Below, piece by piece: positions 47,101 to 54,374 of a stretch of DNA of 64,000 bases. The stretch covers positions 1,488,001-1,552,000 of the forward strand of contig NZ_VFNV01000001.1 in assembly GCF_006715765.1 (NCBI RefSeq), given 5' to 3'. The notes below the pieces were generated by a model, which was not told the origin of the DNA, searched no databases, and saw only the letters and a program-made list of their open reading frames with translations. The position numbers and the translations under genes are program-made. Position 1 is the stretch's first letter, and each line of letters opens with the position of its first letter. Source of the stretch: Rarobacter incanus. Its GTDB lineage: Bacteria > Actinomycetota > Actinomycetes > Actinomycetales > Cellulomonadaceae.

Positions 47101-47404
47101 TCGAGCTGACCACGCCTGCCGCGCGCTGGGTCGCGGTGCTGCCAGATCCAGCGAAGGTGACAATGACCCGAGCCGACCCGGAAGCGTCGAGCGCCACATC
47201 CGAGGCGACGTGGGCCGCAACATCGGCCTGCTGCGAAGAACCCGCCTGTCGCGCCGTCGGATCCGCGCTGGCGGCTGCGTCACGGCCCGCGGCCGCAGCC
47301 GGTTGGGTCATCGCAGAGACAGTCAGCAATGCCGCCATCGCTAATGCGCATACGCGCCCAAAGACTCTTTCCACTGCGACGGCTCCCGCCTGAATTCGGC
47401 GCAT
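44180..47404 (-). CDS. second secreted subtilisin-like serine protease
   Basis: A protein of about 1074 aa from the ATG at 47404; a GTG at 47374 has a better ribosome site (CGGGAG) and is an alternative. A signal peptide ends ...QPAAAA, an I9-like propeptide follows (about 60-150), then the S8 domain (about 165-470) with Asp in AIIDTGIA, His in DFHGTHVAGI and Ser in CGTSMATPNAAA. Fn3-like and beta-sandwich modules (about 480-830) lead to a low-complexity GDGDGG/LPG linker (about 835-950) and a Lys/Arg-rich C-terminal domain ending RVRIVLRR. It matches the protease at 35884-39213 module by module. Confidence 0.9.
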   Translation of the reverse strand: MRRIQAGAVAVERVFGRVCALAMAALLTVSAMTQPAAAAGRDAAASADPTARQAGSSQQADVAAHVASDVALDASGSARVIVTFAGSGSTATQRAAGVVSSKAAVARGRAAVLAKLSTADYRVARTYARIPAVSLRVNEAALDDLREDPNVTAVQMDRVVRATMLESNAVTGITQVQGSYGYTGKGVSVAIIDTGIASDTGSVHPDLADDVVEQLCFREDNDCPTGPNVAADDADFHGTHVAGIITGGNGAAPDAKIYPIKVLSDGSGYDSDILAAVDWIVNKNASAPGSVNLVNMSLGGDTYANRAACNADNQAYKTAFADLRAQGAAIFAATGNDANTNGVSAPGCVDGAIGVGATYDAAMNVSFANCRDAHAVVDMVGCFSNTTATRGTGELVDLLAPGCAIASDGAGGATTDVKCGTSMATPNAAAIGAVVLEAAADAGVTLSADELEQVLEQSGKPVTDTRLSGTIQFPRVDALAAVRSLAIGAPTGLVAAATPSNVSLQWGAVTGADHYVLERTGAAGTTRWEVEAASFIDEGPGCGALAYRVAAVSAGGVVSEWTQQVGATARACPAAVSGFSAASGGERVVLLTWDLPAAAGLTIQRKTGDEAAFTDIVHFAATDRALPTSYRDDLGDEQAGCASITYRIVSTNSSGDAAISADQVRNMCQPWNETRATATAIGNLPYSATSEHAELAARSGAIAFPAGCLAATEQSRVTTSLWWSFGAIASQAVDVTADTMAGSWSDHVLSVWKVAGAELVNVGCAAGSAAKPAATDAVLLESGSTYLIRIDRIDGAGVNDAGTAGVRVAVSAPDDPGTSEPGDGDGGGGGGVSLPGDGDGDGGVSLPGEGDGDGGGSVPGDGDGGGSLPGAGDGGGSDPVDGGSAGGTDPIPTPGTDPGASTGGEGAGGNGASGSTGGDSSATPRGGTSPVVNPAGTRVIADLAIKGRGAQVGRYYIGSAAKQTKTQRAGKTTKITLTVWNRGAASSRIKLTGTKTPRGYKVVYRTASGRNITSKVTRGTFATKVLEPGGSAKILVTLKRVKPKKVKKKSVVTFAAVPQNGSGTADRVRIVLRR

Positions 47405-47594
47405 GTTGCGCGGGCCATTGTGTGCGGCAAATAATACGCCTCGGACATCCCGGAAGGAACCTTGCGCCCCGAATCCAACGGGCCAATGATCAGCGCGCCC
47501 CGCACACCGTCCCGCTGCGCGAGCCCGGCCGCACCTACCCCAAGGCCCAATCTGTTCTGCGGACTTCACAGGAGCGCCCTCACACGCTTGAAGG

Positions 47595-47969
47595 ATGCCC
47601 AATTCATCAAGCGCCCGCGGACCCAAGGCCGAACCGCTATTCGATTGGACGACATACGCGCGCGAATTCGGCGTCCGCGTCCGCGCGCTGCGCGAGGCCC
47701 GCGAACTGACCCAGGAACAGTTGGCGGGGCTCGCCGGCATCGAGCGCAGCCAGTTGCAAAACATCGAACGCAACCGCACCTCCGCCAAGGGTCACCCCGC
47801 AAACCCGCAGCTCCTCAACGTCTTTCGGCTCGCCTGGGCCCTCCAGGTGCCGCCCGCAGTGCTGCTTCCCGAACTCGATGGCCCGCCTCAGGCGCACTAT
47901 GGCCCGGTCTTCGACGCCACCTGGCCGACGATAGAAGCCCAATTGCGGGCCGACTGGTCGTCCTCGTAG
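47595..47969 (+). CDS. XRE-family helix-turn-helix regulator
   Basis: A 124-aa protein with an HTH at about residues 25-85 (VRALREARELTQEQLAGLAGIERSQ in parts, then QNIERNRTS), whose recognition helix and salt bridge are intact. A C-terminal tail of about 35 residues has no match. It is divergent from the second subtilase (191 bp apart) and could regulate it or itself. Confidence 0.85.
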   Translation: MPNSSSARGPKAEPLFDWTTYAREFGVRVRALREARELTQEQLAGLAGIERSQLQNIERNRTSAKGHPANPQLLNVFRLAWALQVPPAVLLPELDGPPQAHYGPVFDATWPTIEAQLRADWSSS

Positions 47970-47978
47970 CGCAACGCT

Positions 47979-48596
47979 TCAGCCGTCCTCGACCGGGCGG
48001 AACACGTCGTCGTAGACGGCGATTCCGGACGCTTCGATAGCCCGGTTGGCCCGCCGCCAACCCGGGTCGCTTGCGTGCACCGCGAGCGCCGCGTACCCGC
48101 GCGCATCCACCCAGGGCCAGAATTCGCGGCAATGCTGCTGCAAGATGGCCCCGACGCGGCCGAGGACCAGGGGTGAGCCGAAATACCAGCTTCCGTCCTC
48201 AAATCCGAAGTCGATGTTGAATACCACCCCCGCCCGCGTCATCGGCATCGGCCCCGAGCGCCGGTACTGCACGAACGGGCCCTCGCCGTCTCGCCGGTAC
48301 TGCGGCTCGTAGCCGTAGGCCTCAATGCCGTGGCGCTGCAACGCCCGCACGACGCGACCCGCGTCGCCTTGCGTGAATTCGTCCCCCACCCACACTCTCA
48401 AGTCCCGCACCGAGGGATCACCAACTGCAACCAGTTCCCCGTCCCCTTCACCGAGATCGGGTGCCCACCGCAGGCCCTCATCGGTCAAGACCCTGCCGAA
48501 CGCGGGAAACCGCACGGTTGCCGTCCTGATGTGGATTTGCCCGCACGTCTCCGCGATGACCAATCCATGGGGGCTGCGCTTCCTTGTCGTCTTCAT
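47979..48596 (-). CDS. hypothetical protein
   Basis: A protein of about 205 aa, with no signal peptide or membrane segment. The start is one of GTG/ATG/ATG at 48602, 48599 or 48596; the last has the best spacing (5 nt) to GGGAG. Aromatic-rich stretches (YGYEPQYRRDGEG and DFGFEDGSWYFGSP) and a WPWVDARGYAAL segment suggest a compact globular fold. I do not recognise the family. It is convergent with the XRE gene, 9 bp apart. Confidence 0.65.
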   Translation of the reverse strand: MKTTRKRSPHGLVIAETCGQIHIRTATVRFPAFGRVLTDEGLRWAPDLGEGDGELVAVGDPSVRDLRVWVGDEFTQGDAGRVVRALQRHGIEAYGYEPQYRRDGEGPFVQYRRSGPMPMTRAGVVFNIDFGFEDGSWYFGSPLVLGRVGAILQQHCREFWPWVDARGYAALAVHASDPGWRRANRAIEASGIAVYDDVFRPVEDG

Positions 48597-48634
48597 CATC
48601 ACTCCCTTCGCCGCAGGTACCTATGTGCGAAGAA

Positions 48635-48676
48635 GGCCGTTGTGGGACCGCCCATCCGGGTGGCCCCACAACGGCC
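48635..48676. terminator. terminator of the aminotransferase operon
   Basis: A 12-bp perfect stem GGCCGTTGTGGG/CCCACAACGGCC, extended by further pairing in the loop. Read on the minus strand it is followed by TTCTTCG. It lies 69 bp after the aminotransferase stop. Confidence 0.8.
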
Positions 48677-48744
48677 GAATCTGCGGCCCTGTTACAGGAC
48701 CGTACGGGGAGCGTCCGACATTGCGTGCGGACTAACGCAGCGCG

Positions 48745-49989
48745 CTACTGCCGATAGGTGGAGAGGAAGTTGCCAAACCGTTCGATCGCCTCGCGCAGAT
48801 CGCGCGCCCACGGCAAGAACACGACACGCAGGTGGTCTGGGGTCGGCCAGTTGAAGCCGCGCCCGTGCACCAGCAATATCTTCTCTTGCAGCAGCAAGTC
48901 CAGGACCAGCTTCTCGTCGTCGTGTATCTCATGGACTTCCGGGTCCAACCGAGGGAAGGCATACAACGCGCCTTCCGGTTTGACGCAGGAAACACCGTCG
49001 ATCGAATTGAGCATCTGCCAGGCCGTGTCCCGCTGTTCGAGCAGCCGACCTCCGGGCTTGATGAGCTCGTCAATGGATTGATACCCGCCCAAAGCAACCT
49101 GAATCGCGTGCTGTGCGGGCACGTTGGGGCACAGCCGCGTGGATGCCAGGAGATTGAGCCCCTCTAAGAATCCCTTTGCGTGGTCCTTGGGCCCCGTGAT
49201 CACGACCCATCCGGCGCGGTAGCCCGCGACGCGGTAAGTCTTTGACAGCCCATTGAATGTTAGGCACAGCAAATCCGGTGCGAGCGAGGCAATCGAGGTG
49301 TGCTGGGCGTCGTCGTACAAGATCCGGTCGTAAATCTCATCGGCCAAAATCAACAGCCCGTACTTGCGCGCCAGTCCGACGATCCCGCGCAGGACCTCCT
49401 TGGAGTAGACCGCGCCCGTGGGGTTGTTCGGATTGATGACGACGATCGCCTTGGTCTTCGCCGTAATCTTCGCCTCGATGTCCTCAAGGTTAGGATTCCA
49501 ACCGTTTTCCTCGTCGCACAGGTAGTGCACCGGGACGCCGCCCGACAAACTCGTCATCGCGGTCCACAGCGGATAGTCGGGAGAGGGAATCAGAACCTCG
49601 TCGCCAACTTCCAGCAGCGCCTGGAGCGTGATCGTAATCAGTTCCGAAACGCCGTTGCCCAGGTAGACATCATCGACATCGAACTCGGGAAACCCCTCGA
49701 CCGTTTCGTATCGCGTGAATATGGCGCGACGAGCGGGCAAAATGCCCCGCGAATCCGAATAGCCCTGCGAGAACGGGAGCGCCGCAATCATGTCGCGCAC
49801 AATCACGTCCGGGGCATCGAAACCAAAGGTTGCCGGGTTGCCGATGTTCAGCTTGAGGATGCGGTGCCCTTCAGCCTCCAGCCGCGACGCATGCGCAGCC
49901 ACCGGCCCGCGGATCTCATAGAGAACGTTGCGGAGCCGGGCGGGCTGATCGAATGTTCGGCGTGGCTGGGCTGGGCCTGCGGGCGTCAC
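48745..49989 (-). CDS. PLP-dependent aminotransferase (AlaA/aspartate-aminotransferase class I)
   Basis: A 414-aa class I/II aminotransferase. The PLP lysine is in NGLSKTYRVAGYRAGW; NPNNPTGAVYS and the ADEIYDRILYDD segment supply the Asn and Asp/Tyr that hold the cofactor; RVVFLP provides the carboxylate-binding Arg. The sequence is closest to glutamate-pyruvate transaminases such as AlaA, so alanine synthesis is the likely role. The ATG overlaps the stop of the upstream Ala/Lys-rich gene (ATGA), so both share an operon. Confidence 0.9.
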   Translation of the reverse strand: MTPAGPAQPRRTFDQPARLRNVLYEIRGPVAAHASRLEAEGHRILKLNIGNPATFGFDAPDVIVRDMIAALPFSQGYSDSRGILPARRAIFTRYETVEGFPEFDVDDVYLGNGVSELITITLQALLEVGDEVLIPSPDYPLWTAMTSLSGGVPVHYLCDEENGWNPNLEDIEAKITAKTKAIVVINPNNPTGAVYSKEVLRGIVGLARKYGLLILADEIYDRILYDDAQHTSIASLAPDLLCLTFNGLSKTYRVAGYRAGWVVITGPKDHAKGFLEGLNLLASTRLCPNVPAQHAIQVALGGYQSIDELIKPGGRLLEQRDTAWQMLNSIDGVSCVKPEGALYAFPRLDPEVHEIHDDEKLVLDLLLQEKILLVHGRGFNWPTPDHLRVVFLPWARDLREAIERFGNFLSTYRQ

Positions 49990-50945
49990 TTTTCCTCGGC
50001 GGTGGTCGATTCTTCCGACGAGTCCACATCTCCCGCCGCTTCACCCTGCTCGTTGGTCTTGCGCGCACGCGCCGACTTGGCCTTCGCGGTTACCTCGTGG
50101 ACCGCCTCCTCGACGGTCTCCTTTGCGGCCGCAGCGGCGTCCTTCGCCTTGGCAACCGCAGATTCAGCCGCATCCGTCGCCGACTCCGCTACGTCCTTGG
50201 CCTTCGCCACGGTGTGGCCCGCGGCCTCGCCCGCGGCCTCGGCCGCATCACCCACGGCCTCGCGGGCCTCGTCAATCGCGTCTTTGAAGGAGTGGTGCTC
50301 GGCGTCATCCCAAGGCTCGGCCCACGGGTCCTCGATCGGCTGCGTGCGGCGCCAAAGCATATAGCCGCCCGCGCCCGCGGCGACGGCCGTGAGCACCCAG
50401 AACGTGGCCTTCCCCTTCGACCCCTTCTTGCCGGCCTGCTTCGCCGCGGCAGCGGCCTTCTTCGCGGCCTTCTTCGACGACTTCGCGCCGTGGTCGAGCG
50501 CCTGCGAGGCGGCCTGCGCACCCACACCGACGGCGGCGGCCGTGCGAGTTGCCGCCTGATCCGCGGCGGCATTGATAGCTTCAACGACCTTCGGCAGGAT
50601 CGTGTCAACCAGCGCGTCGTGCGCGGTGTCGATCACGGGAACGGCCCGTTCGGCAGCCTTTTCGACGTAGGGAGCCGACGCCTTGATCGACTCGTCTCGC
50701 GCCTTAGCCAGGCGAGGCGACAACCAATCCATGGCGCCCACCACCCGCGGTGCAGCCCAATCCTTCGCGTGCCCGGCGGCGTCCTTGGCCTGGTGCGCCA
50801 GCTTACCGGTCTGCGTCTCGGCCGCCGCCCGCGCGTCCGCCAGTCCCGCGGCAAGATCTGCTGCCGCCTTCTTGACCTGCTCAGCGTCGGCGCGCTCAAT
50901 CGCGTGCGCGACTTTCTCAACGGACTTGTGGATCTTCTTGGCCAT
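49986..50945 (-). CDS. Ala/Lys-rich protein with one membrane segment
   Basis: A 319-aa protein of low complexity. The ATG at 50945 follows GAGGAG. Residues 1-180 and 225-319 are Ala/Lys/Glu-rich helical repeats (AKDAAGHAKD, AESATDAAESAVAKAKDA) like apolipophorin or LEA-type sequences. One membrane segment (about 186-203, FWVLTAVAAGAGGYMLW) sits after a GKKGSKGK patch, so the ends may lie on opposite sides or the protein may associate with DNA and membrane like histone-tail-bearing proteins. The function is unknown. It is co-translated with the aminotransferase. Confidence 0.8.
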   Translation of the reverse strand: MAKKIHKSVEKVAHAIERADAEQVKKAAADLAAGLADARAAAETQTGKLAHQAKDAAGHAKDWAAPRVVGAMDWLSPRLAKARDESIKASAPYVEKAAERAVPVIDTAHDALVDTILPKVVEAINAAADQAATRTAAAVGVGAQAASQALDHGAKSSKKAAKKAAAAAKQAGKKGSKGKATFWVLTAVAAGAGGYMLWRRTQPIEDPWAEPWDDAEHHSFKDAIDEAREAVGDAAEAAGEAAGHTVAKAKDVAESATDAAESAVAKAKDAAAAAKETVEEAVHEVTAKAKSARARKTNEQGEAAGDVDSSEESTTAEEK

Positions 50946-51090
50946 GATTGCCGCTCCTCGGTTCCGGACCAGACGGTATGGGTAGTACACCCATTCTCTA
51001 CCTTTGCACAAAAGACGCGAAAAATTGCGGCGAACGTGTACGCCGGGGGCGAATTCCTCGTCCATAAAATGCCGGCGAACTCATGAAACA

Positions 51091-51639
51091 ATGGCTTGCA
51101 TGTTTGCTATCTTGCACACCTCCGAAGGTGACATCCGCGTAGAACTCTTCGAAAACCACGCGCCCCGAACGGTGGCGAATTTCACCGGCCTGGCGCAGGG
51201 CACCACCGAATGGGCCGACCCGCGCACGGGCCAAAAGCGCACCGACCCCCTGTACCAGGACGTGATCTTCCACCGCATCATTCCCGGCTTCATGATTCAG
51301 GGCGGCGACCCGCTGGGAACCGGAACCGGTGGACCCGGCTACAAATTCGATGACGAGATCCACCCCGAACTCCAGTTCAGTGAGCCCTACCTGCTTGCCA
51401 TGGCCAACGCGGGTAAGCAACTCAACCCGATCACCGGCCGCCCCACGGGAACGAACGGTTCGCAGTTCTTCATCACGGTCGCGCCAACAACGTGGCTGAA
51501 CGGGAAACACACCATCTTCGGGAAGGTCGCTGACCAGGAATCCAAGGATGTTGTAGACGCCATCGCCGCAGTGCCCACGGGCCCCGGCGACCGCCCCCTG
51601 ACGGACGTCGTCATCAAATCGATTTCAATCGAACAATGA
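51091..51639 (+). CDS. cyclophilin-type peptidyl-prolyl isomerase
   Basis: A protein of 182 aa with the cyclophilin core: FHRIIPGFMIQGGDP (catalytic Arg and Phe), GSQFFIT and LNGKHTIFGKV. No signal peptide, so it is cytoplasmic. Two in-frame ATGs (51091 and 51100) are possible; neither has a clear ribosome site. It starts the ppiA-rhomboid-crgA stretch found near the origin of many actinobacteria, and it overlaps the rhomboid gene by 4 nt. Confidence 0.93.
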   Translation: MACMFAILHTSEGDIRVELFENHAPRTVANFTGLAQGTTEWADPRTGQKRTDPLYQDVIFHRIIPGFMIQGGDPLGTGTGGPGYKFDDEIHPELQFSEPYLLAMANAGKQLNPITGRPTGTNGSQFFITVAPTTWLNGKHTIFGKVADQESKDVVDAIAAVPTGPGDRPLTDVVIKSISIEQ

Positions 51640-52481
51640 GCACCCCTCCCACCGGCGCACCCGCGCGCTGCGCCAACCACCCCGACCGGAATGCGTACGT
51701 GCGCTGCCAGCGCTGCGGCCGCCCCATTTGCGGGGAGTGCGCGCGCAACGCGCCGGTGGGAGTCCACTGTCCTTCGTGCGCCGGAGACGGGCACCGAAAT
51801 GCGGCGCGCTCGATCCTGCGCTCCGACACGCCGGTCGCAACCTACACGATCATGGCACTATGCGTTCTGGCATACGGATCGCAGTTCATTCTCGGATCCG
51901 GCTGGACGAGCCGCTGGATGTTCGCCCCCGTAGTCGGCGACATCGAACCGTGGCGGTTCATCACAGCGGGATTCATGCACGGCGGAATCCTGCACCTGGC
52001 AATGAACATGATTGCCCTGTGGTCCGTTGGGATGTTCTTGGAGCGCTCACTGGGGCGGACGCGCTTCGTATCGCTTTACCTCCTATCGATTCTCGGGGGA
52101 TCGGTCGGCGTGTTGCTCCTGGCGTCGCCGACGTCCGAAAGCTGGTACATCGGCGTACTGGGTGCGTCCGGCGGGGTCTTCGGCCTCTTCGCCGCGGTCG
52201 TGTTCGAACTCAAGCGGCTCGGACAAAACGCGCAGTCAATGCTCGCCATCATCGGCATCAACCTGGTCTTTGGTTTCGTGTTCTCCGGCATCTCCTGGCA
52301 GGGACACGTCGGCGGCCTGGTGACCGGCGCGCTGCTCGGGTTCATTTACTCGCGCCTCAGCTCGCCGTCGCAAAAGCTGGCATCGTATGCGGCGACGGCC
52401 GGGGTGGCCGTCTTGCTGATCGCGCTTGCGGTGATCCGATACAGCACGGCCGGGGCGGTCGCCCTCAGCACCGTAGGCTGA
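51636..52481 (+). CDS. rhomboid-family intramembrane serine protease with N-terminal zinc finger
   Basis: A 281-aa protein. An N-terminal Cys/His finger (CANHPDRNAYVRCQRCGRPIC in part, then CPSC; about residues 12-48) precedes six membrane segments. The rhomboid catalytic dyad is present: Ser in GASGGVFG and His in GHVGGL; the HGGILHLAMNM loop supplies the conserved His/Asn. Substrates are unknown. Confidence 0.93.
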   Translation: MSTPPTGAPARCANHPDRNAYVRCQRCGRPICGECARNAPVGVHCPSCAGDGHRNAARSILRSDTPVATYTIMALCVLAYGSQFILGSGWTSRWMFAPVVGDIEPWRFITAGFMHGGILHLAMNMIALWSVGMFLERSLGRTRFVSLYLLSILGGSVGVLLLASPTSESWYIGVLGASGGVFGLFAAVVFELKRLGQNAQSMLAIIGINLVFGFVFSGISWQGHVGGLVTGALLGFIYSRLSSPSQKLASYAATAGVAVLLIALAVIRYSTAGAVALSTVG

Positions 52482-52512
52482 AACTAACCCCACGATGCGG
52501 CTTCAACGCCGA

Positions 52513-52758
52513 GCCCGCCCCGCCCCTTGCTGGGGCCGAGCCAATATCGCTAGCCCCCCAAGGCGCCCACGCGCCCGCCCCGCCCCTTGTTGGGGCCGGG
52601 CCAATATCGCTAGCCCCCCAAGGCGCCCACGCGCCCGCCCCGCCCCTTGTTGGGGCCGGGCCAATATCGCTAGCCCCCCAAGGCGCCCACGCGCCCGCCC
52701 CGCCCCTTGTTGGGGCCGGGCCAATATCGCTAGCCCCCAAAGGCGCCCACGCGCCCGC
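52513..52758. repeat. 60-bp tandem repeat, about four copies
   Basis: A 60-bp unit, repeated with only a few changes, begins GCCCGCCCCGCCCC and contains CCCCTTGTTGGGG (a 4-bp stem) and GGGCCAATATCGCTAGCCCC. It starts 32 bp after the rhomboid stop. Frames are open in both directions, but there is no start codon with a ribosome site. Confidence 0.9.
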
Positions 52759-52795
52759 GTTCCTAGATGACACATTCGTAATTACAAGCGTGTAG

Positions 52796-52867
52796 TTATC
52801 CACACGAGTTTCCACCGGTGTGGATATGTCCACCGGGAAACACAGGGCTGTGCACAAGTTATCCACA
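52796..52867. other. DnaA-box cluster
   Basis: Two perfect DnaA boxes TTATCCACA (52796-52804 and 52859-52867) flank near-matches TGTGGATAT (52819-52827, inverted), ATGTCCACC (52826-52834) and TGTGCACAA (52849-52857, inverted). The stretch just before it, 52770-52800, is AT-rich for this genome. The boxes are seen directly; their role (origin, DnaA titration or dnaA-controlled promoter) is open, and no dnaA or dnaN lies in the window. Confidence 0.65.
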
Positions 52868-52929
52868 CCCTGGGGAAATTTGGGGAAGGCGCGGTCGCGT
52901 AGCCCGCACCCTCGCCCCCGCAGCCGGCC

Positions 52930-53034
52930 GCACAGCCCGCACAGCCCGCACAGCCCGCACAGCGGGCGTATCGAGCCCGCACTGCGCCTCACCCCGAATT
53001 TGGTCTCGATACGAGCCTGCGGCCGCACTTAACC
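52930..53034. repeat. 9-bp tandem repeats and a degenerate dispersed-repeat copy
   Basis: Four copies of CACAGCCCG (52930-52966) are followed at 53002-53034 by GGTCTCGATACGAGCCTGCG...CACTTAACCA, a diverged version of the repeat at 16722-16991. The region 52482-53098 contains no gene. Confidence 0.65.
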
Positions 53035-53037
53035 AAC

Positions 53038-53076
53038 GAAGGCGGGGTGGGAGCCCAAAGCTCCCACCCCGCCTTC
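53038..53076. terminator. 17-bp perfect hairpin after crgA
   Basis: GAAGGCGGGGTGGGAGC and GCTCCCACCCCGCCTTC pair fully around a 5-nt loop, 23 bp after the crgA stop on the minus strand. Confidence 0.85.
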
Positions 53077-53098
53077 ACAACGGTTGTTTGCGGAAAAA

Positions 53099-53494
53099 CT
53101 ACTTGTACTGGGTAGACAGGACGCCCCCGCCCAGGATCATCCCGAACCCGATCGCCAGGTTCCACTGCCCAATGTGCGGAATGGGCAGGTTGAAAGTCAG
53201 CAGGCCCGAGGTCACGTAGAACACGACGATCCAGACCAGGCCGCCGATCAGCAGGGTGAGCATCGTCGGTACCAACCAGACGGGGTTTTCAGAGGTCTTG
53301 ATGTTGGCGTGCGGCTTCTTCTTCCGCTGGTTCTGCGCGACTGCCTTTTGCCGCGCCTTCGTCAAGCCCGCCGCTGACGACTCAGTGACGGCCCCGTCAC
53401 TGACCTCGGCCGACTCCTCAACGCTGTCGGCGTCATCGACAACAGCAGCCTCTTCGGGCTCTTCGGATTCGTGGGATAGTTTTGCGCTCGGCAC
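53099..53494 (-). CDS. crgA: cell division protein CrgA
   Basis: A protein of about 131 aa from a GTG at 53494 (AGGA 8 nt upstream, start MPSAK as in other CrgA proteins); a TTG at 53512 is an alternative. An acidic N-terminal half (about 1-55) precedes two membrane segments (about 78-100 and 110-130) with the family PVWLVPTMLTLLIGG and LPIPHIGQWNLAIGFG signatures. CrgA links FtsZ/FtsQ with FtsI and PBPA at the septum. The acidic extension is longer than in mycobacteria. It diverges from the DUF881 gene. Confidence 0.92.
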   Translation of the reverse strand: MPSAKLSHESEEPEEAAVVDDADSVEESAEVSDGAVTESSAAGLTKARQKAVAQNQRKKKPHANIKTSENPVWLVPTMLTLLIGGLVWIVVFYVTSGLLTFNLPIPHIGQWNLAIGFGMILGGGVLSTQYK

Positions 53495-53598
53495 GGATGC
53501 GGTCCTGTTCAAAATTGGTCAACGTATTCTGGACAAGGATAGCCGCTCTTTTTGGCTATCATGATCATTCTGCCCTCTTCATGCTAATGAGGTTCCCC

Positions 53599-54372
53599 GT
53601 GAACGCGAAACGCAAACCGCGTATGAGCCGCTCGGCGGCCCTTGTCGCCGCGTTCGTTCTCGCGCTCAGCGGCCTCCTTTTCACGGTGAGCGCGCAACTG
53701 GCAAAGACGTCCGGCACCTCCCGCCACCCCGAATCGGTGGTCGCGCTGGTCAGTCAGCGCACCGCGCACGTGGCGACGGTCTCCGCCCAGATTAGCGCGC
53801 TTGACCAGCAGATACAGGAACTGTCTGGGACGGACATCGGAACCATCGGCGGCGGCAAGGCGGGGCTGGCGGCGCGCACCGCTGCCGGCACCAAGGAGCT
53901 TCGGGGGCCGGGCCTGAAGGTGACGCTGAAAGACTCGCCGCTCACCGAGGTTCCCGCTGGCGCGGTGGCGGATGATCTCGTCATTCACCAGCAAGATTTG
54001 CAAGCGGTTGTCAACGCGCTGTGGGCGGGGGGCGCCGAAGCCATGTCGCTGCAGGGCAAGCGAATTACCGCGCAATCGGCGATCCGTTGCGTCGGAAATG
54101 TCCTCTATTTGCAAGGCGAGATCTACTCTCCGCCATACACAATCGAGGCCATCGGCGAGGCATCAGCCCTGCACGCCGCCCTCGATTCGGATCGCAGCAT
54201 CCAGATCTATCAGCAGTATGTGGAGGCGTATTCGCTGGGTTGGAAGGTCTCGGACGAAAAGACGATCACGATTCCGGCCACGACCGACACCCAACGACTG
54301 CGCTACGCCGAACCATTGACGCAGCTTGAGGCGACGGCCACCGCATCTTCGAACGGTGCCGGGAAGAACTGA
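53599..54372 (+). CDS. DUF881-family membrane protein
   Basis: A protein of about 257 aa. The GTG at 53599 (TGAGG 6 nt upstream) is preferred to ATGs at 53581 and 53587. One N-terminal membrane segment (about 13-35), a short coiled coil (about 55-80) and the DUF881 beta-alpha domain with GPGLKVTLKDSP, NALWAGGAEAMSLQGKRIT and SPPYTIEAIG. The gene sits beside crgA in most actinobacteria; its role in division is not defined. It is followed 2 nt later by the amidotransferase. Confidence 0.9.
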   Translation: MNAKRKPRMSRSAALVAAFVLALSGLLFTVSAQLAKTSGTSRHPESVVALVSQRTAHVATVSAQISALDQQIQELSGTDIGTIGGGKAGLAARTAAGTKELRGPGLKVTLKDSPLTEVPAGAVADDLVIHQQDLQAVVNALWAGGAEAMSLQGKRITAQSAIRCVGNVLYLQGEIYSPPYTIEAIGEASALHAALDSDRSIQIYQQYVEAYSLGWKVSDEKTITIPATTDTQRLRYAEPLTQLEATATASSNGAGKN

Positions 54373-54374
54373 CG

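Noticed and set aside
52513-52758. CRISPR array
   Set aside because: The units are contiguous with no unique spacers, and no cas gene is nearby.
52495-52795. Open frames through the 60-bp repeat (20-residue repeats in both directions)
   Set aside because: No start with a ribosome site and no protein-like conservation beyond the DNA repeat itself; 60 is a multiple of three, so frames stay open automatically.
52796-52867. Confident call of oriC
   Set aside because: Only two perfect boxes, and no dnaA, dnaN, rpmH or gyr genes in the window; kept as a DnaA-box cluster.
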